Source of the DNA: Lojkania enalia
Taxonomy: Eukaryota; Ascomycota; Dothideomycetes; Pleosporales
DNA: 64,000 nt
Reading direction: 5' to 3'
NCBI GenBank assembly: GCA_010094045.1
Contig: ML986583.1
Location: 508,737 to 572,736, forward strand
Made by a program: the position numbers and the translations under genes. The notes under the pieces are model-generated. The model was not told where the DNA came from, did not search any database, and saw nothing but the letters and a program-made list of their open reading frames with translations. Positions 1 to 10,881 of the stretch are shown in pieces. The number at the start of each line of letters is the position of its first letter. The first letter of the stretch is position 1.

Positions 1-67
1 TCGAGGGGGTTGTAGGATGTTATAGTAGGTTGGGGGATTGTGGATGGGGTGGTGCTGGACTTGGATT

Positions 68-487
68 TCAGTATCGGTTTGGGTATGATGGGGGGGATGG
101 GGTAGTGGAGGGTGCGGTTGAGGGTGTGGTTGAGGCGGTAGAAGAGGAAGAGGAGGAGGAGACTGTCGATGAGCTGTTCGAGTAGGAGGTTGTTCGTAGG
201 GAGAAGCCATTTGAGAAAAAGCCTCCTGTCGAGCCGCGCTTGATCTCTTGTGCACCGTCGTTGTCTGAACTCCTCGACTTTGGGAAATGCTGGGAGAATC
301 GTTTGGATAGCCGTTTTGGCTTGCGAGTTTCGGATGCCATATTGGGAGAAGGCTCGCACGTCATCTTAGCCTGTGGTGAGGAAGTCGAGTTTTCGGAATT
401 CTGAGGAAAGGAAAGGATTTTTGAAGGCGGGAGGGAGGAGGGGCGCTGCATAACATTTCTTATTGCTAGCACGCTAGGCTGAGACAT
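68..487 (-). CDS. Hypothetical Ser/Thr-rich protein or 5' exon near window edge
   Basis: An open frame of 139 codons lies at the left edge. The first half is basic (KPKRLSKRF), and the C-terminal half is a long serine/threonine/proline tract with runs of Ser and the repeated triplets TPST/APST. No known domain is visible. Low-complexity composition like this is common in fungal regulatory proteins but also in spurious frames. It may be a complete short protein or the first exon of a gene continuing beyond position 1; no convincing splice donor was identified before the stop. Function unknown. Confidence 0.35.
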   Translation of the reverse strand: MSQPSVLAIRNVMQRPSSLPPSKILSFPQNSENSTSSPQAKMTCEPSPNMASETRKPKRLSKRFSQHFPKSRSSDNDGAQEIKRGSTGGFFSNGFSLRTTSYSNSSSTVSSSSSSSTASTTPSTAPSTTPSPPSYPNRY

Positions 488-680
488 GGTTGCGAGGATG
501 ATGCTAGTGAAAACCGTGGTTGAAAGCTTTGATGAAAATGAGCTTAAATGGAACGAGCATCTACAGAATATTCCGGCAAAAAGAAGTAGGCTAACATGTA
601 TTATTGCGGATTTTTACGGACGATGTGAACCGGAGAAACAGAACAGAAAATTATTGCTTGGAGGAAGGAAAGAGATTTGA

Positions 681-1247
681 TCGATAGAACGAGAGGCTAT
701 CGATTAGCCTCTTAAAAAAGCCCTACCTAGTCTAGAATACCGCAAGAATGGCCTCAGTGGTTCTCAGCTCTCCAATATATGCCATCCACAATAAAAGCTT
801 CGCTAGAACGTGGCGGAGGCGTCGCTAGATCATTCGCCGAGCATCAAAGACCTACGTAAGCCAGCGTACAAAACTTGAGCTGACATCGTATTACCTGTGG
901 GGTCCATTGCAGCCTTTCAGCTATATGAAGCTGGTGCTTATACTTTGCTAAGGTGATTGCATTGCCTGATGTTGAGGTGTGGTTGCGCATCTGGTTTGGA
1001 ACGCGTCTAATTTCTGGAGCTGAGATTTGGCCCCGATTGGCGAGCGCCAACAACGCCACTAGGAGGGAGTGACGGGCATGGAGAAAAAGCATTATGACCT
1101 TGATTGTTTCCAGCTAGGAAGAAAAGAGAATTTACAAAAGTCCTCGCTTGAAGCTGTCTATGTGTTGTCTATTTAGTCTTACGCTACGCCCACAGTGGTA
1201 TCTACTCTATATTTGATCGAATAGAATGGCTAAATTCGGCGATGAAT
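681..1247. other. Intergenic, no gene seen
   Basis: AT-moderate sequence between the left-edge ORF and the 3' end of the CoA ligase gene. Only short shadow frames are present. It probably holds the 3' untranslated region of the ligase, which is transcribed leftward. Confidence 0.5.
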
Positions 1248-2847
1248 TTAGAGCTTCGGTTTCGGTTGCTCCTTCTTGAGCATGGCTTCGGCTACGAGGC
1301 GCCTCTGGATCTTGCCGGTGGCTGTCTTCGGCATGATATTGGTGAAGAAAATCTGTTATGGTCAATATTGATGAAGCAACTCGGTAAGAGAGAATGAATC
1401 ATACCTTCTTCGGTAGCTTAAACTTCGCGACGCGATCAGCCATCCAAGTCTTCAAAGCTTCAGCGTTCAACGACTGGCCATCCTTGACGACCACAGCCAC
1501 GCCAACGTCTTGCCCGTAGATCTCGTCCTCTAGAGCGAAGCTTACAGCTTCGGACACAGCCGGGTTCTGTGCTATCACGTTGTCCAGCTCGATTGGGCTA
1601 ATCTTCTCACCACCCTTGTTGATGAGCTCTTTGATCCGGCCAGTGATGATGACATAGCCATCAGGATCTTTCTTGCCCTGATCACCTGTGCGAAAAAACC
1701 CGTCTTTGTGGAAGGAAGAAGCATTCGCGGAAGGATTATTTAGGTAGCCTTTGGTGACGTTCTCGCCACGAATACAGATTTCAGCCTCCTTACCCTGAGG
1801 AGCCTCGATGCCATTATCATCGAGGATCTTGATCTCAACTCCCTGGCCGATACCAACGCTACCTGGTATGCGTTTTCCCGGAGGGAGAGGGTTGCTTGTC
1901 ATTTGGTGTGCGGCTTCTGTCATTGCATATGCTTCTAGTACAGGGGCATTAAAAGTCTTCTCGAGATCATGGAATACTTTTGGAGAAAGTGGCGAAGAGC
2001 AAGACCGAATGAAGCGGATGTTTGGCATGGGTTGTGGTACTGGATTCTTCAGAAGGATCTGGTGGATAGTCGGCACGGCAGTGTACCAGTTCGCTCTATG
2101 CTCAATAAAATCCTTCCAGAAATCCGAAGCCGAAAACTTCAACGGTACAACGACTGACCCTCTAGATGCGAGTGGCGCGAGGAACCCAGCAAGCAATCCA
2201 TGAACATGGAACAAGGGCATAACCAACATGGTCCGGTCCTTCTCGTTCAATTGATACGTCGCTTGAATGTTCTTCATTGTGCGTAGCAGATTTCGGTGCG
2301 TCAATGGCACAGCCTTCGGTCTGCCCGTCGTACCACTCGTATGTAATACCAGTGCAATGTCGTCTGGTTGCGCAGATTCGACTGGAACATTGCCCTTTCC
2401 ATCAAGCTTTCCCGACTCCTTCACATCCAGCATCACCTCTTTCCCATTGTAATAGCATTCCGCAATTGCTGCGTTGTATTTCCTCGCCGCTCTCACGGCG
2501 GCAGTATCCTTGGCAAATGCGCCTTTCGGTACAAGGGCAATTGCCGAGCTCAAATCGTCGATATAAAATTCAAACTCGGATTGTTTGTAGGCGGGATTTA
2601 GCGGGGCTGCGATTGCTCTTTGCCACGAAGCGGCTATGAACGAGACGATGAATTCGTAGGTGTTGGGCAAAGCAATTGACACTGCTGACTGCACGCTCAC
2701 ACCCGCCCTTGCGAGCTGTTGCCGGAATGCATTTACATCGGCGGAGAGCTGCTGATAGGATACGGCTAGGGCGGGTTTCGACGGGACAATGACGGCGGTT
2801 GACGGCGAGTCCTTCGAAAAGGCGTTTTCCAGGGTTGTCGGAGCCAT
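1248..2847 (-). CDS. PCS60: Pcs60-type peroxisomal acyl/oxalyl-CoA synthetase (AMP-binding)
   Basis: Two exons, 1405-2847 and 1248-1352, flank a 52-nt intron; joining them gives KLPKK-IFFTNIMPKTATGK and a protein of about 515 residues. ANL-superfamily motifs appear in order: the ATP-binding loop LHTSGTTGRPKA (about residue 170), AYAMTEAAHQM, the FFRTGD motif, GRIKELINKGGEKISP, and the C-terminal PKTATGKIQRR containing the catalytic lysine. This arrangement matches yeast Pcs60/Fat2 and plant AAE3, which activate oxalate (and possibly other acids) to CoA esters using ATP. The protein ends in PKL, a near-consensus type 1 peroxisomal signal, so a peroxisomal location is likely. The start at MAPTTLENAF was preferred because homologues begin there; an in-frame ATG lies 81 nt further upstream. 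The gene is divergent from the SPF45 gene. Confidence 0.93.
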
Positions 2848-3212
2848 TCGACGAATTAGTATCACAGTGGGATGCTTAAAATCTTGAGAATCAGTGCCAA
2901 TTGCAAAGCGAGGAATAGATAGGCTCACATGCTGAGAAATACACGATTATATGGTTTAGTGTCAATTACACAAGAGACCTGCTCCTGGAATATCGGTTTT
3001 ACTTTCCGAGGTCGCTCCAGGAGAGTAGTGGTTTGAAGCGGCACGGGTTGCACGTGACCGCAAAGACCATGACCGAAGTTTTGCCGCTAACCGGGACTAA
3101 ATAAATTAACGCGGCCTCGCCCCACTTGCTCTTGCTCTCCACAACTTCACCAACGCGACCTTCCCTTTCCTTACTCCTGCCCTTGCTTACCCTGCATTGT
3201 TTCGTTGTCGCC
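2848..3212. promoter_or_regulatory. Shared divergent promoter, PCS60 / SPF45
   Basis: 365 nt separate the two start codons of oppositely oriented genes, so both promoters must lie here. A CACGTG E-box is at 3051-3056 within GCACGTGACC. No clear TATA box was identified. Confidence 0.6.
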
Positions 3213-5083
3213 ATGGCGGGAAATCCTGGACCAAATGCTAATCTAAAACCAGTTGGGATTCTCCCAAACCTATATGCAGACCTACTTCCACCCAACCTCA
3301 CCAAAGCAGGCGCCCCTGGCCAAGATGGGAATGCGCAGCCCAAATCGGAAGAGAAGAAGCAAAAGCTCGCGGGTAACTATCGGCTGTGATGATACTCTTT
3401 ACCCAATGATTGCTTATTGAGAGTAACAGTGCCAAATTTGTTCCACAACCCTCACGCTATCAAGCGCCCACAAGCCAAGGGCAATAAGACCGTCAAGAAG
3501 CCAATGGCGAGGGCAGCTGTGCCATCAAGCTCAAGTGACACAAAAAATGACTCCCCGGCTGTTACCAAAAAGTTTGAGGACTTTGCCGCCAATGAGGACG
3601 AAGACGCGGAAAACGTTGCCAAAGCGCAAGAAGTCAATAGACTGCGGAACCGGGAGCGAAAGATGCAAAAGAAACTTGAAAAGCAATATCAGGGATTCCG
3701 ACCTGATAGAGAATATGAGATACGAAACCCTACCAAGGTCGATGTCTTCCGAACTGAGCCTAGTATGATGGCAGTGGTCATGAACGGCTTTAACAACTAT
3801 CTCCGCGAGGCTCGAGGGCAGGAACCAATCTCCAAACCCCAAGGATCTGACGACGATGGCGACGATTCAGGGAACTCTGAGTTCATACCCTATTCCTTAC
3901 GAGAGACCACGGATGCAACCGAACCTCCCCCGTATGTTGAGGTTGCCCAGACTCAAGAGGAGGTATTCGAACACCGTCGCCGCCTTGCTCAGGAACGGTA
4001 TGGTTATGTGCCGGAGCAGATCGATGACGCTCCCTCTGTGGATGAGGACCTTATGGAGGAGGAATCTACGGACAAGAAACCTGCAGATAGTGACTTTCTA
4101 CAGAAGCGTCTCTCCGAGATCAAGGCTCATACTGCAGCCTCTTTGCGCGCCGCTGAGACCAAAAGCCATTCATTTGCCTCCGATGATTTCTCTTCGGCAG
4201 AGCCACAGCCTTTGAGCGGTCCCACTACTATCGTCCCACCTCCGCCTCCCCCTCCACCTCCGCCCGGGGTAGGAGACAGCGCGACGATCTCAGCAGCGCC
4301 TGTCCATTATAGCTACCCACCTCCGCCTGGAGTGCCCGTCCAGTCCACGATTTCGGCTCCACCTATCCATTACGACCGCCCACCTCCTCCTCCCGGACCA
4401 TCGTACAGCCACACGATCTCAGCTCCACCTATCCACTACGACCGCCCGTCGAAGTCTGCGGAGAACGGACCCGTCGACGAACGTCCAAACCGGAAGCGAA
4501 AGGCGAATGCGCCACCAGAACCCGAACCACTGAGCAAAGCAGAGCGGATGATGGCCAAGATGGGGCACAAGAAAGGCGAAGGGCTGGGCAAGGACAGCTC
4601 TGGTATCACAACTGCTCTTGAACTAACCTTGCAAGGTCACAGCTCCATGGGCTCCGGAGACTCTAGGAAGATTGGAGTTGTATTAGGTGGTGAGCGCAAT
4701 CAAGAAGCTGAACCAGAGCGATTCGGCAAGACATCTAAAGTCGTTGTCTCCTGGGGTTGTGTAGATGGTGTAGATTTTGCAGCGGATGCTGACCGAGACG
4801 ACGGTGGCATTCGGCAAGACATGGGCGATTTCTTCAGCCAGAAGGTAAGTAAAATTCGAATAGTCTCACTTCCCGTGCTAATAACAGATAGTTTGGCGAC
4901 ATTGAACGTATTCACATTAGCATGGGATCCACCCCTTCTCCGGTCTACATCAAATTTCGAGAGACGGGATCAGCTCTCAATGCCGTCAATCGCTTCTCCG
5001 AGGGATTCGAGTTCCAAGGCCGTCGCATCAAAGCCGAGTTCTACGATGAAGACGCTTTCAACAGTGGTTCATTCAAGCATTAA
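3213..5083 (+). CDS. SPF45/RBM17-like splicing factor: G-patch plus C-terminal UHM/RRM
   Basis: Exons 3213-3372, 3430-4844 and 4892-5083 give a 588-residue protein. The second junction (FFSQK-FGDIERI) restores the C-terminal RRM of the U2AF-homology type, which runs from SKVVVSWGCVDGVDF to VYIKFRETGSALNAVNRF. Reading through the intron instead gives a nonsense tail. A G-patch (about residues 420-460: AERMMAKMGHKKGEGLGKD) precedes it. The N-terminal half carries charged, coiled segments and a poly-proline region with three copies of a TISAPPIHYDRP-type repeat. Family members bind SF3b/U2AF through the UHM and act in 3' splice-site selection in the nucleus; the G-patch typically engages a DEAH helicase. 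The start at MAGNPGPN was chosen because the upstream in-frame ATG adds a hydrophobic segment unlike this family. Confidence 0.92.
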
Positions 5084-5963
5084 ACTGGTTCCCAAGTTTC
5101 TGTCGGGATGCCTTCTATTCTCTTATTTTGTTTTATTATGATGCGATTTGTAACTAGCGGCTATACCCCTTTTCTTTGGCTGGTAGTATTGCTGTACGGT
5201 CGTGGCGCTTCCTACTGGGACGACATGCACTTTATAGGCAGGCGGCGTTCAATGCATGCAGAGAAGAGGCACGATTAACGGATAGTCCGACGCGAGGGCT
5301 TCAATACTGTAATTAAATAAAAATCAGACGAGTTATGAGTGAAAATCTTCTACTGCGTAAACGTGTTCGTGAGGTGTGGTACTGTGTTTTAGGAATCTGC
5401 ATTTGTTTGAAATTATTCATCTATTAACATCCTCTAGGTATGCAATACACGTCCTCTCACCCATCCATCCTCTACAACATCTTCTCTTCCTTCTCCCATA
5501 CCGTCCGCGTCTTGCGGTAGATAGACAGAAGAGCGCTGACACGCCTTAAACCACGTAGCGCTCAACTCAAAAGAAACCAGCTCCCTAAAATACATAGTAC
5601 AAAAGCTACACAGTCGGAAATTTCATTTACGCATGCATGCCTCATGCCTCATGCCATATCCCATTCCCATTCCCATTCGGATCGGAAAGGATTTAAAGAT
5701 GCAAAACCAAAAAAAACAAAAAAAAAAAAAAAAAAGAGAAGAAAATCCATGCAATCCCTTAGCCTATGCCACGCTACGCTGCAAGCAACCACAACCATCC
5801 ATCCATTTCCCATCCAACAAGATGGGGAAGAAAAGCAAGGAAAATGCCTATAACACCCATCCCACGCACACACGACGCACGCAACCTCAACACATTTTCC
5901 GTTTTCTCTTCACCTGCAATCAAATCTACCCACAACTCTCCTCAAGACCACGCTAGCTACCCA
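5084..5963. other. Convergent intergenic region between SPF45 and VAN1-like genes
   Basis: About 880 nt between two facing gene ends, so it should contain both 3' untranslated regions and terminators. The right half is strongly C/A-rich on the + strand, as expected for a minus-strand trailer that is G/T-rich. An A-rich tract lies at 5703-5735. No gene was recognised. Confidence 0.5.
5703..5735. repeat. Poly-A tract
   Basis: Near-uninterrupted run of adenines, including 18 in a row, with two short interruptions. It lies in the convergent 3' region. Confidence 0.9.
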
Positions 5964-7460
5964 TTACGCATTCCCAGGCTTCTCATCCGTATCAATATGC
6001 CAAACGACGTAATTGGGGAGACCCCAGACACCATATCCTGCTCTCTTAGCCATCTTCGCGAAGCCCTCTGTCTCGGCCTGGTTCTCGAAGGCGTAGCATG
6101 GGAAGTTGATGCCGGAGCGATGGACGTCCGCCTTGACGATGATGTTCACGCCGCCGATGCCGTCGAGCGGGATCTTCTCGTCTTTGTCTTTGCGCCAGTC
6201 GCCCATTTTGGCCATGTAGTTGCGGTTGGTTTTGTACTCCTTGTAGCCTGCAATTCCCACATTAGATATGAGGGGGAAAATGTCTAGGAAGAGGAATAAG
6301 TACCTTCGGCGAGGACGACGTCCTTGTCGAGAGAGGCGGCGAGTTTGAGACCTTCTGGAGACTCTTGCCACGAGTTGTAGTCGACTGTTTTGCGTCAGAA
6401 ATGATTCTAGACTGGAAAGTGGAGGATTTAAGAGAGCTTACATCGCCCCTCGATGTCGACCATTTTCCCGTTCACGTCCTTGTACCTATGAAACCAGATA
6501 TCTCCAGTACTGTCAGTACCATCATTCAGGTCAGACATCTCGGGGAAACGAGCATACTTGGAACTAGAACGTCCACATCATGTGCTGTGAAATCCTCAAT
6601 GATCTTCGCTGGACTGTCTTTGATATCAACATCCCGCCAGTATACCCAGCTATGCTCAGGTTTTAGCGCAGAGTACAGAAGGTAATTCCTGGCGCGCCCC
6701 ATGGCCTTCCTTCGTGGACCTTGGGCACTAAACCCATGTCTATCCTCGACATTCTGCGAATGCGTCACGCCAAAGTCCTTCTCAATGATTGTGACCGACC
6801 GAAAAGCAATCTCCTCATTGTTCTGAATTCGATCTAGCTCCTTCGCCAAAACCGCCATGGTGTCGTCCGTCGAGTCGCCGACGAGGAAAGCAAGGTCAAT
6901 TAGCTCATGGGGATACGTAAGCTGGCTGATGAGGTCAAAATGTTGGGGGAGGTACGGCGAGGCGTCGCGGAGAGGGGTGAGCAGGAGGATATATTCGCCA
7001 TTCGAGCGCGCGGTGGGTGTCGATTTTACCTCGTTGAGATTCACGTGCTGTACGCTCGCGTTGACCTCGATTGGCTTGTGGTGATTAAATATTACGGGCG
7101 TCTGAAGATGCGCATGCCATTCTGCATTCTCGTTCGGCGTCATATGCATCGGTGGCTTTGCGGGACCAAAGCAATAGAATCTAGATGGCTCGCGTCAGCA
7201 CTTGTTTCCCCGGTAGGATTGACACTGCCCAAAGCCCAAAACCCGCTAATTGTCCCCCACTTCGGCAGACTATCAAAAGGTGTTGCGTACCGCTGCATCT
7301 CCCCAGCTGCCGACCCCATTGACCGCCATAGCAATATTATTATCGACACTAAGCCAATGGATAATAGGAACCGCGGAGTTCGTGCTATGTGCCAGAAAGC
7401 TCTTGTCGGCGGTAATCTTGACCTGGCAGCTTTCCAGGAGTAGCCTTTGCTGGCAAGCAT
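5964..7460 (-). CDS. VAN1: Anp1/Mnn9/Van1-family alpha-mannosyltransferase (GT62)
   Basis: Five exons (7291-7460, 6558-7180, 6442-6501, 6304-6384, 5964-6247) encode 405 residues. The introns were fixed by restoring the family blocks DVLVPNIWFHRYKD, GRFDYNSWQES and LAEGYKEYKTNRNYMAKMGDW. Residues about 30-46 form a single signal-anchor helix (FLLSIGLVSIIILLWRSM) after a short basic tail, giving type II Golgi topology. The nucleotide-sugar DxD motif is D240-V-D242 (YWRDVDI). The C-terminal half ends with GYGVWGLPNYVVWHIDT, typical of the family. These proteins form the M-Pol complexes that extend the alpha-1,6 mannose backbone of N-glycans in the cis-Golgi. VAN1 versus ANP1 assignment is tentative; family membership is firm. 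An in-frame ATG upstream at 7748 is less likely because it would add a long proline-rich cytoplasmic tail. Confidence 0.92.
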
Positions 7461-10086
7461 GTTGAATCGGGGAGCGCCCCAGGCGTCCTTCTCCTCCCCC
7501 TCCTCTGGCGGCTGCGATCGAATAGACGAACTTCTCGCTCGAATGCCCACGGTATTGCTGCGCTCTCGCTGGGTGTGAATGGGTGGAGATAACGGCGAGG
7601 AGTCCAGCTTGGCGGTAGGAAGGAGGCGCGAGGGACGAGGAATAGGTAGGGCCCAGAAACTGAACGGCGACGGGGGCGCGCGGTTCACGCTTCCTACAAG
7701 GGAATCGCTAGTGCGCCCGTAAAGAATTGGTGGGCGAATGCTGACCAAGTACTATGCGTGAATGGTGTGCCCGGCCACGGACAGTTAGCCAGAATAACGA
7801 GCGTAACGGGGAGCAATTCCACAGAATTGACACAGGGAGAGCTACCAGGACGTGGATAGTCCCGTCCTACTGGCTCGTGATTGGCTGGCGAGCACGTCGA
7901 GATTACGACACCCGGCCGCACGGTCCCTGCGCTCTGCCTCGCACGGGGCGCGCAACAGTAGACACCGTTGGCGCAATTCCACACTCACGCCTTGTTGATT
8001 GTCTCGGGCAGTGCCAGTACCATTTGTGAACCACCATTCCCCTACAGAAAGTAGGTGCTGGTGTCTGGAAAGGCGCGACTCAAGATTCTTGGCACGAAGC
8101 TACCCTAGCTGCCGTTTTGACTGTGGCCTAAATTCGCGGACTTCGCCATCAAGCTTTGAGTAGGGGTTGCTTAGACAACTTGGCCGCTATGTCGAAGTTC
8201 GAATGCTTATTTCATCTGCCAAATAGATCTCATAGGCACGGCTATGCAGCACATTGGATTCACAAATAGCGGTCCTCCAGCTAACAGTCGATGCGTTCTC
8301 CAGCGTATTTTGAGGGGAGATCAAGCGCCAAGAACGTCAAAAGCACCCGATAAAGCCCAAATGTTGAGTCCAAGTGATGCAAGATTGTCAAGAAAGGAGA
8401 AAAGGATGATCGGGAAGACGTTACGTAGTCCGAGAAGATTATAGTTAGATATTTATGATAGACTTGTACTTAATAGAGAAACCGCTCTCGCAGCTATAGT
8501 TCCACAGGAGGCTTTCCCTTGCAACGAGGAAGCGCTTGCGACTCCTCAGTGAATACTCACATGACTCGCATACTATGAGCCTGGAATGCTGCTTAGGTGT
8601 TGCAAGTCCGTGCTTTGGCCTAAGTCCCGCCTATTCAAACGCGCACAGACGAAAGAGATGGACGAACGACATAGCGAAGCCTGATAAATGGCCATGGAGA
8701 CGACCTCAAGTGGCAAATGCTCGCCGGGATAAGCTGGGCCTAAATCTATTGGCTCCCCCGCGCTAGGCGGGAGTAGCGCGCGGATGCTATAGCAAATGAC
8801 GGTAGGGGGGCAACTCAGTCAGTGAATCCTTTTGATAGCGTTCGATGAATGAAAGACGCAAAACGGCGGTCATCTAATTGCCTGAAACATTCCCTAGCGG
8901 TCGGGTACATGCAGCCCTCTCACAGAGCGTAACTATTTGACAGACGCAAGCTGCCGTCTCCTCAAGTGCGCGCCGCGGGTCGGAATGCTTGAAGCCACCT
9001 GTAAGCAATGATAAACAAGGATGGCCAGTCAATTTGACTTTTCTCCACTTACATGCTCATGCTTTCTTCTGCCGTCTGCGGGTAGCCATGCCCCTCCTTT
9101 CGTCGTTTGCTCAAAGGTCAACGTTCGACTTGAGCGTAGCGAATGTACATTGGCCCCGAAAAAAAAAGTTCAGGTAGGCACAAAACAGAAGACACGATAA
9201 AAGGGGGGGTTTTTTTTTTTTTTTTTGACATTTCTCATGTCAATTTGGACGTAGAAAAACGTCTAAGGTGGAGTTTCGACGAATATACAGGAAGAAGTGA
9301 AGTGGTGTGGGAGTAACAGATCTCGGACGACCAGGGTTAAATACGACGCTAAAGCGATCCGTGCAGATCCGCTAGCAAGGGTACCCCCAGCCCACCAATC
9401 CAAACCAATCCCTTGCTAGTGGCCATTGGCATGCCGTCGCCCGTGCATACTGAACTGTTTCCGAACGGTGAAGCATGCGCTCAGAAGCAGTGACGAGTCA
9501 CTTTTTCATTCCCTGGTAGCACGATCGGATACGGGAATACGGGAGCCAAGCTAGATTCTAGATCGAGTTTATTATTGTTACCGGAGGGGGGCAAGTTCCA
9601 ATGAGCCGGTCGCCCTCTGCCATCCATTGCCCTGTATCACTATCCGCCGTCACACTGGATACTAGATTAATGTATACAAATCCAAGGGGATCCGGCCGTC
9701 TCGAAACAGTCGTAGATGCACCAAGGACAGGTATAGTATAGAGCAAGTTGCGGTATGAAAGCATCGTCCTGAATGTGAGGGCAGAAAACAACAAGAGAGA
9801 CATGGAGCTATAGAGAGAGAATAATAATAATCTTGATACCTAACACTATCACCGACGCTAAGCCGTAGGTGCAAATGGTTTTTGTGGAAGGGAAAAGACA
9901 TCACTTGTCTACTTCCCGATTAAATTCACCCAACAAATGCCAGACTCGGCCACGAAATGCAAAACATGTAACTACCGCTAAATGAACCGCAGCTGCTTAA
10001 ACCCTCTCCTCTCCTCTCCTCCCGGATAAAACAGAGAACTCCTAGATACCTAACACAGAAGGATGTGGCCCGTGGCGGTAAGGCTT
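7461..10086. other. Gene-poor region upstream of VAN1-like gene
   Basis: 2.6 kb with only short, overlapping frames on both strands and no recognisable protein motif. The first 500 nt are GC-rich and probably hold the VAN1-like promoter and leader. A G7T17 run is at 9203-9226 and a CTCCT pentamer run near 10004-10022. The right end should contain the 3' untranslated region of the HLH gene. No tRNA-like B-box with a matching A-box was found. Confidence 0.5.
9203..9226. repeat. G7-T17 homopolymer run
   Basis: Seven guanines followed directly by seventeen thymines in the gene-poor region. Confidence 0.9.
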
Positions 10087-10881
10087 TTACAGCATGTACC
10101 GAGCCCAAGGTCGATTCTCTGTATCATGGTCGATGAGGTCATGATCAGCTTTCTCCATCTTGACTGTTCGTCCCAGTGTCCGTTGCAATTCTTCAATGGT
10201 TTGCTCCTGTTGGTCGATCACATGGTTTTGATACTGGATCCTCTGGCGCAGATCATGAACGATGGCTGTTGCCCTCTCGAGCGTGTCAATCTTCTTGTAT
10301 TGCGCACCCTTTTTCTCCCCGACAACGTCCCCAAAATCATTCTTCAACTTCAGAAAGGCATTATTCCGTTTCAGTCGAGTAAGATTGACAGTTGGGTCCG
10401 TAGCAATAAGGGCGTTTTGCAATTTCCTAAAGCCCTTATTTAGGTTCATGCGTGCCGTGTGCTCTTTTCCGGCTTTAGCGGCTAGTTGCTGTTTCTTATC
10501 TAGGTCCATAGGAGAAGCTGATCTCGACTGACTTCCCTTCTTCGATTTCCTATAGGGTTCAAAAACCCCACGAGATTGCTCACGGTTATGTATGGTTCGA
10601 TGAACCAAGTTCACATCAGTTGATGCTATGAATGGCGATGGAGACGTGAATGACGTGTATCCACTTGAAGCCTGGGAGGATGTAGAAAAGCGTCTGTCTG
10701 GCAGAGGGAAGCCAGGCAATTCTAGATCTCGAATGGAGGGCAGGCGGTTGTTTTCCTCGCTGCTACAGGCATCAGTATGTGATAGGCATTTGTGTGGGCA
10801 GTGGGGGACTTACACGTGATGCCCACCAGCTTCACCCTCGGGGCTAGGGGTGTGGCGAATGGGAATGCTATATAAAGCCAT
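10087..10881 (-). CDS. Putative HLH-type transcriptional regulator
   Basis: Exons 10814-10881 and 10087-10762 with a 51-nt intron give 247 residues beginning MALYSIPIRHTPSPEGEAGG. The short first exon was added because the joined frame reads HHV-SEENNRLPSIRDLELPGF, an acidic-hydrophobic stretch typical of fungal regulators. Residues about 115-215 resemble a helix-loop-helix: a basic helix (GKEHTARMNLNKGFRKLQ), a long loop, then a second helix (KIDTLERATAIVHDLRQRI) running into a heptad-like coiled coil. The basic region lacks a classical E-box-reading signature, so DNA-binding specificity is uncertain. A SPMD / basic segment upstream could be a nuclear signal. Function is inferred only from the fold-like pattern. 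Confidence 0.78.

Noticed and set aside
1808..2639. Several + strand frames opposite the CoA ligase gene
   Set aside because: Shadows of the strongly supported minus-strand coding sequence.
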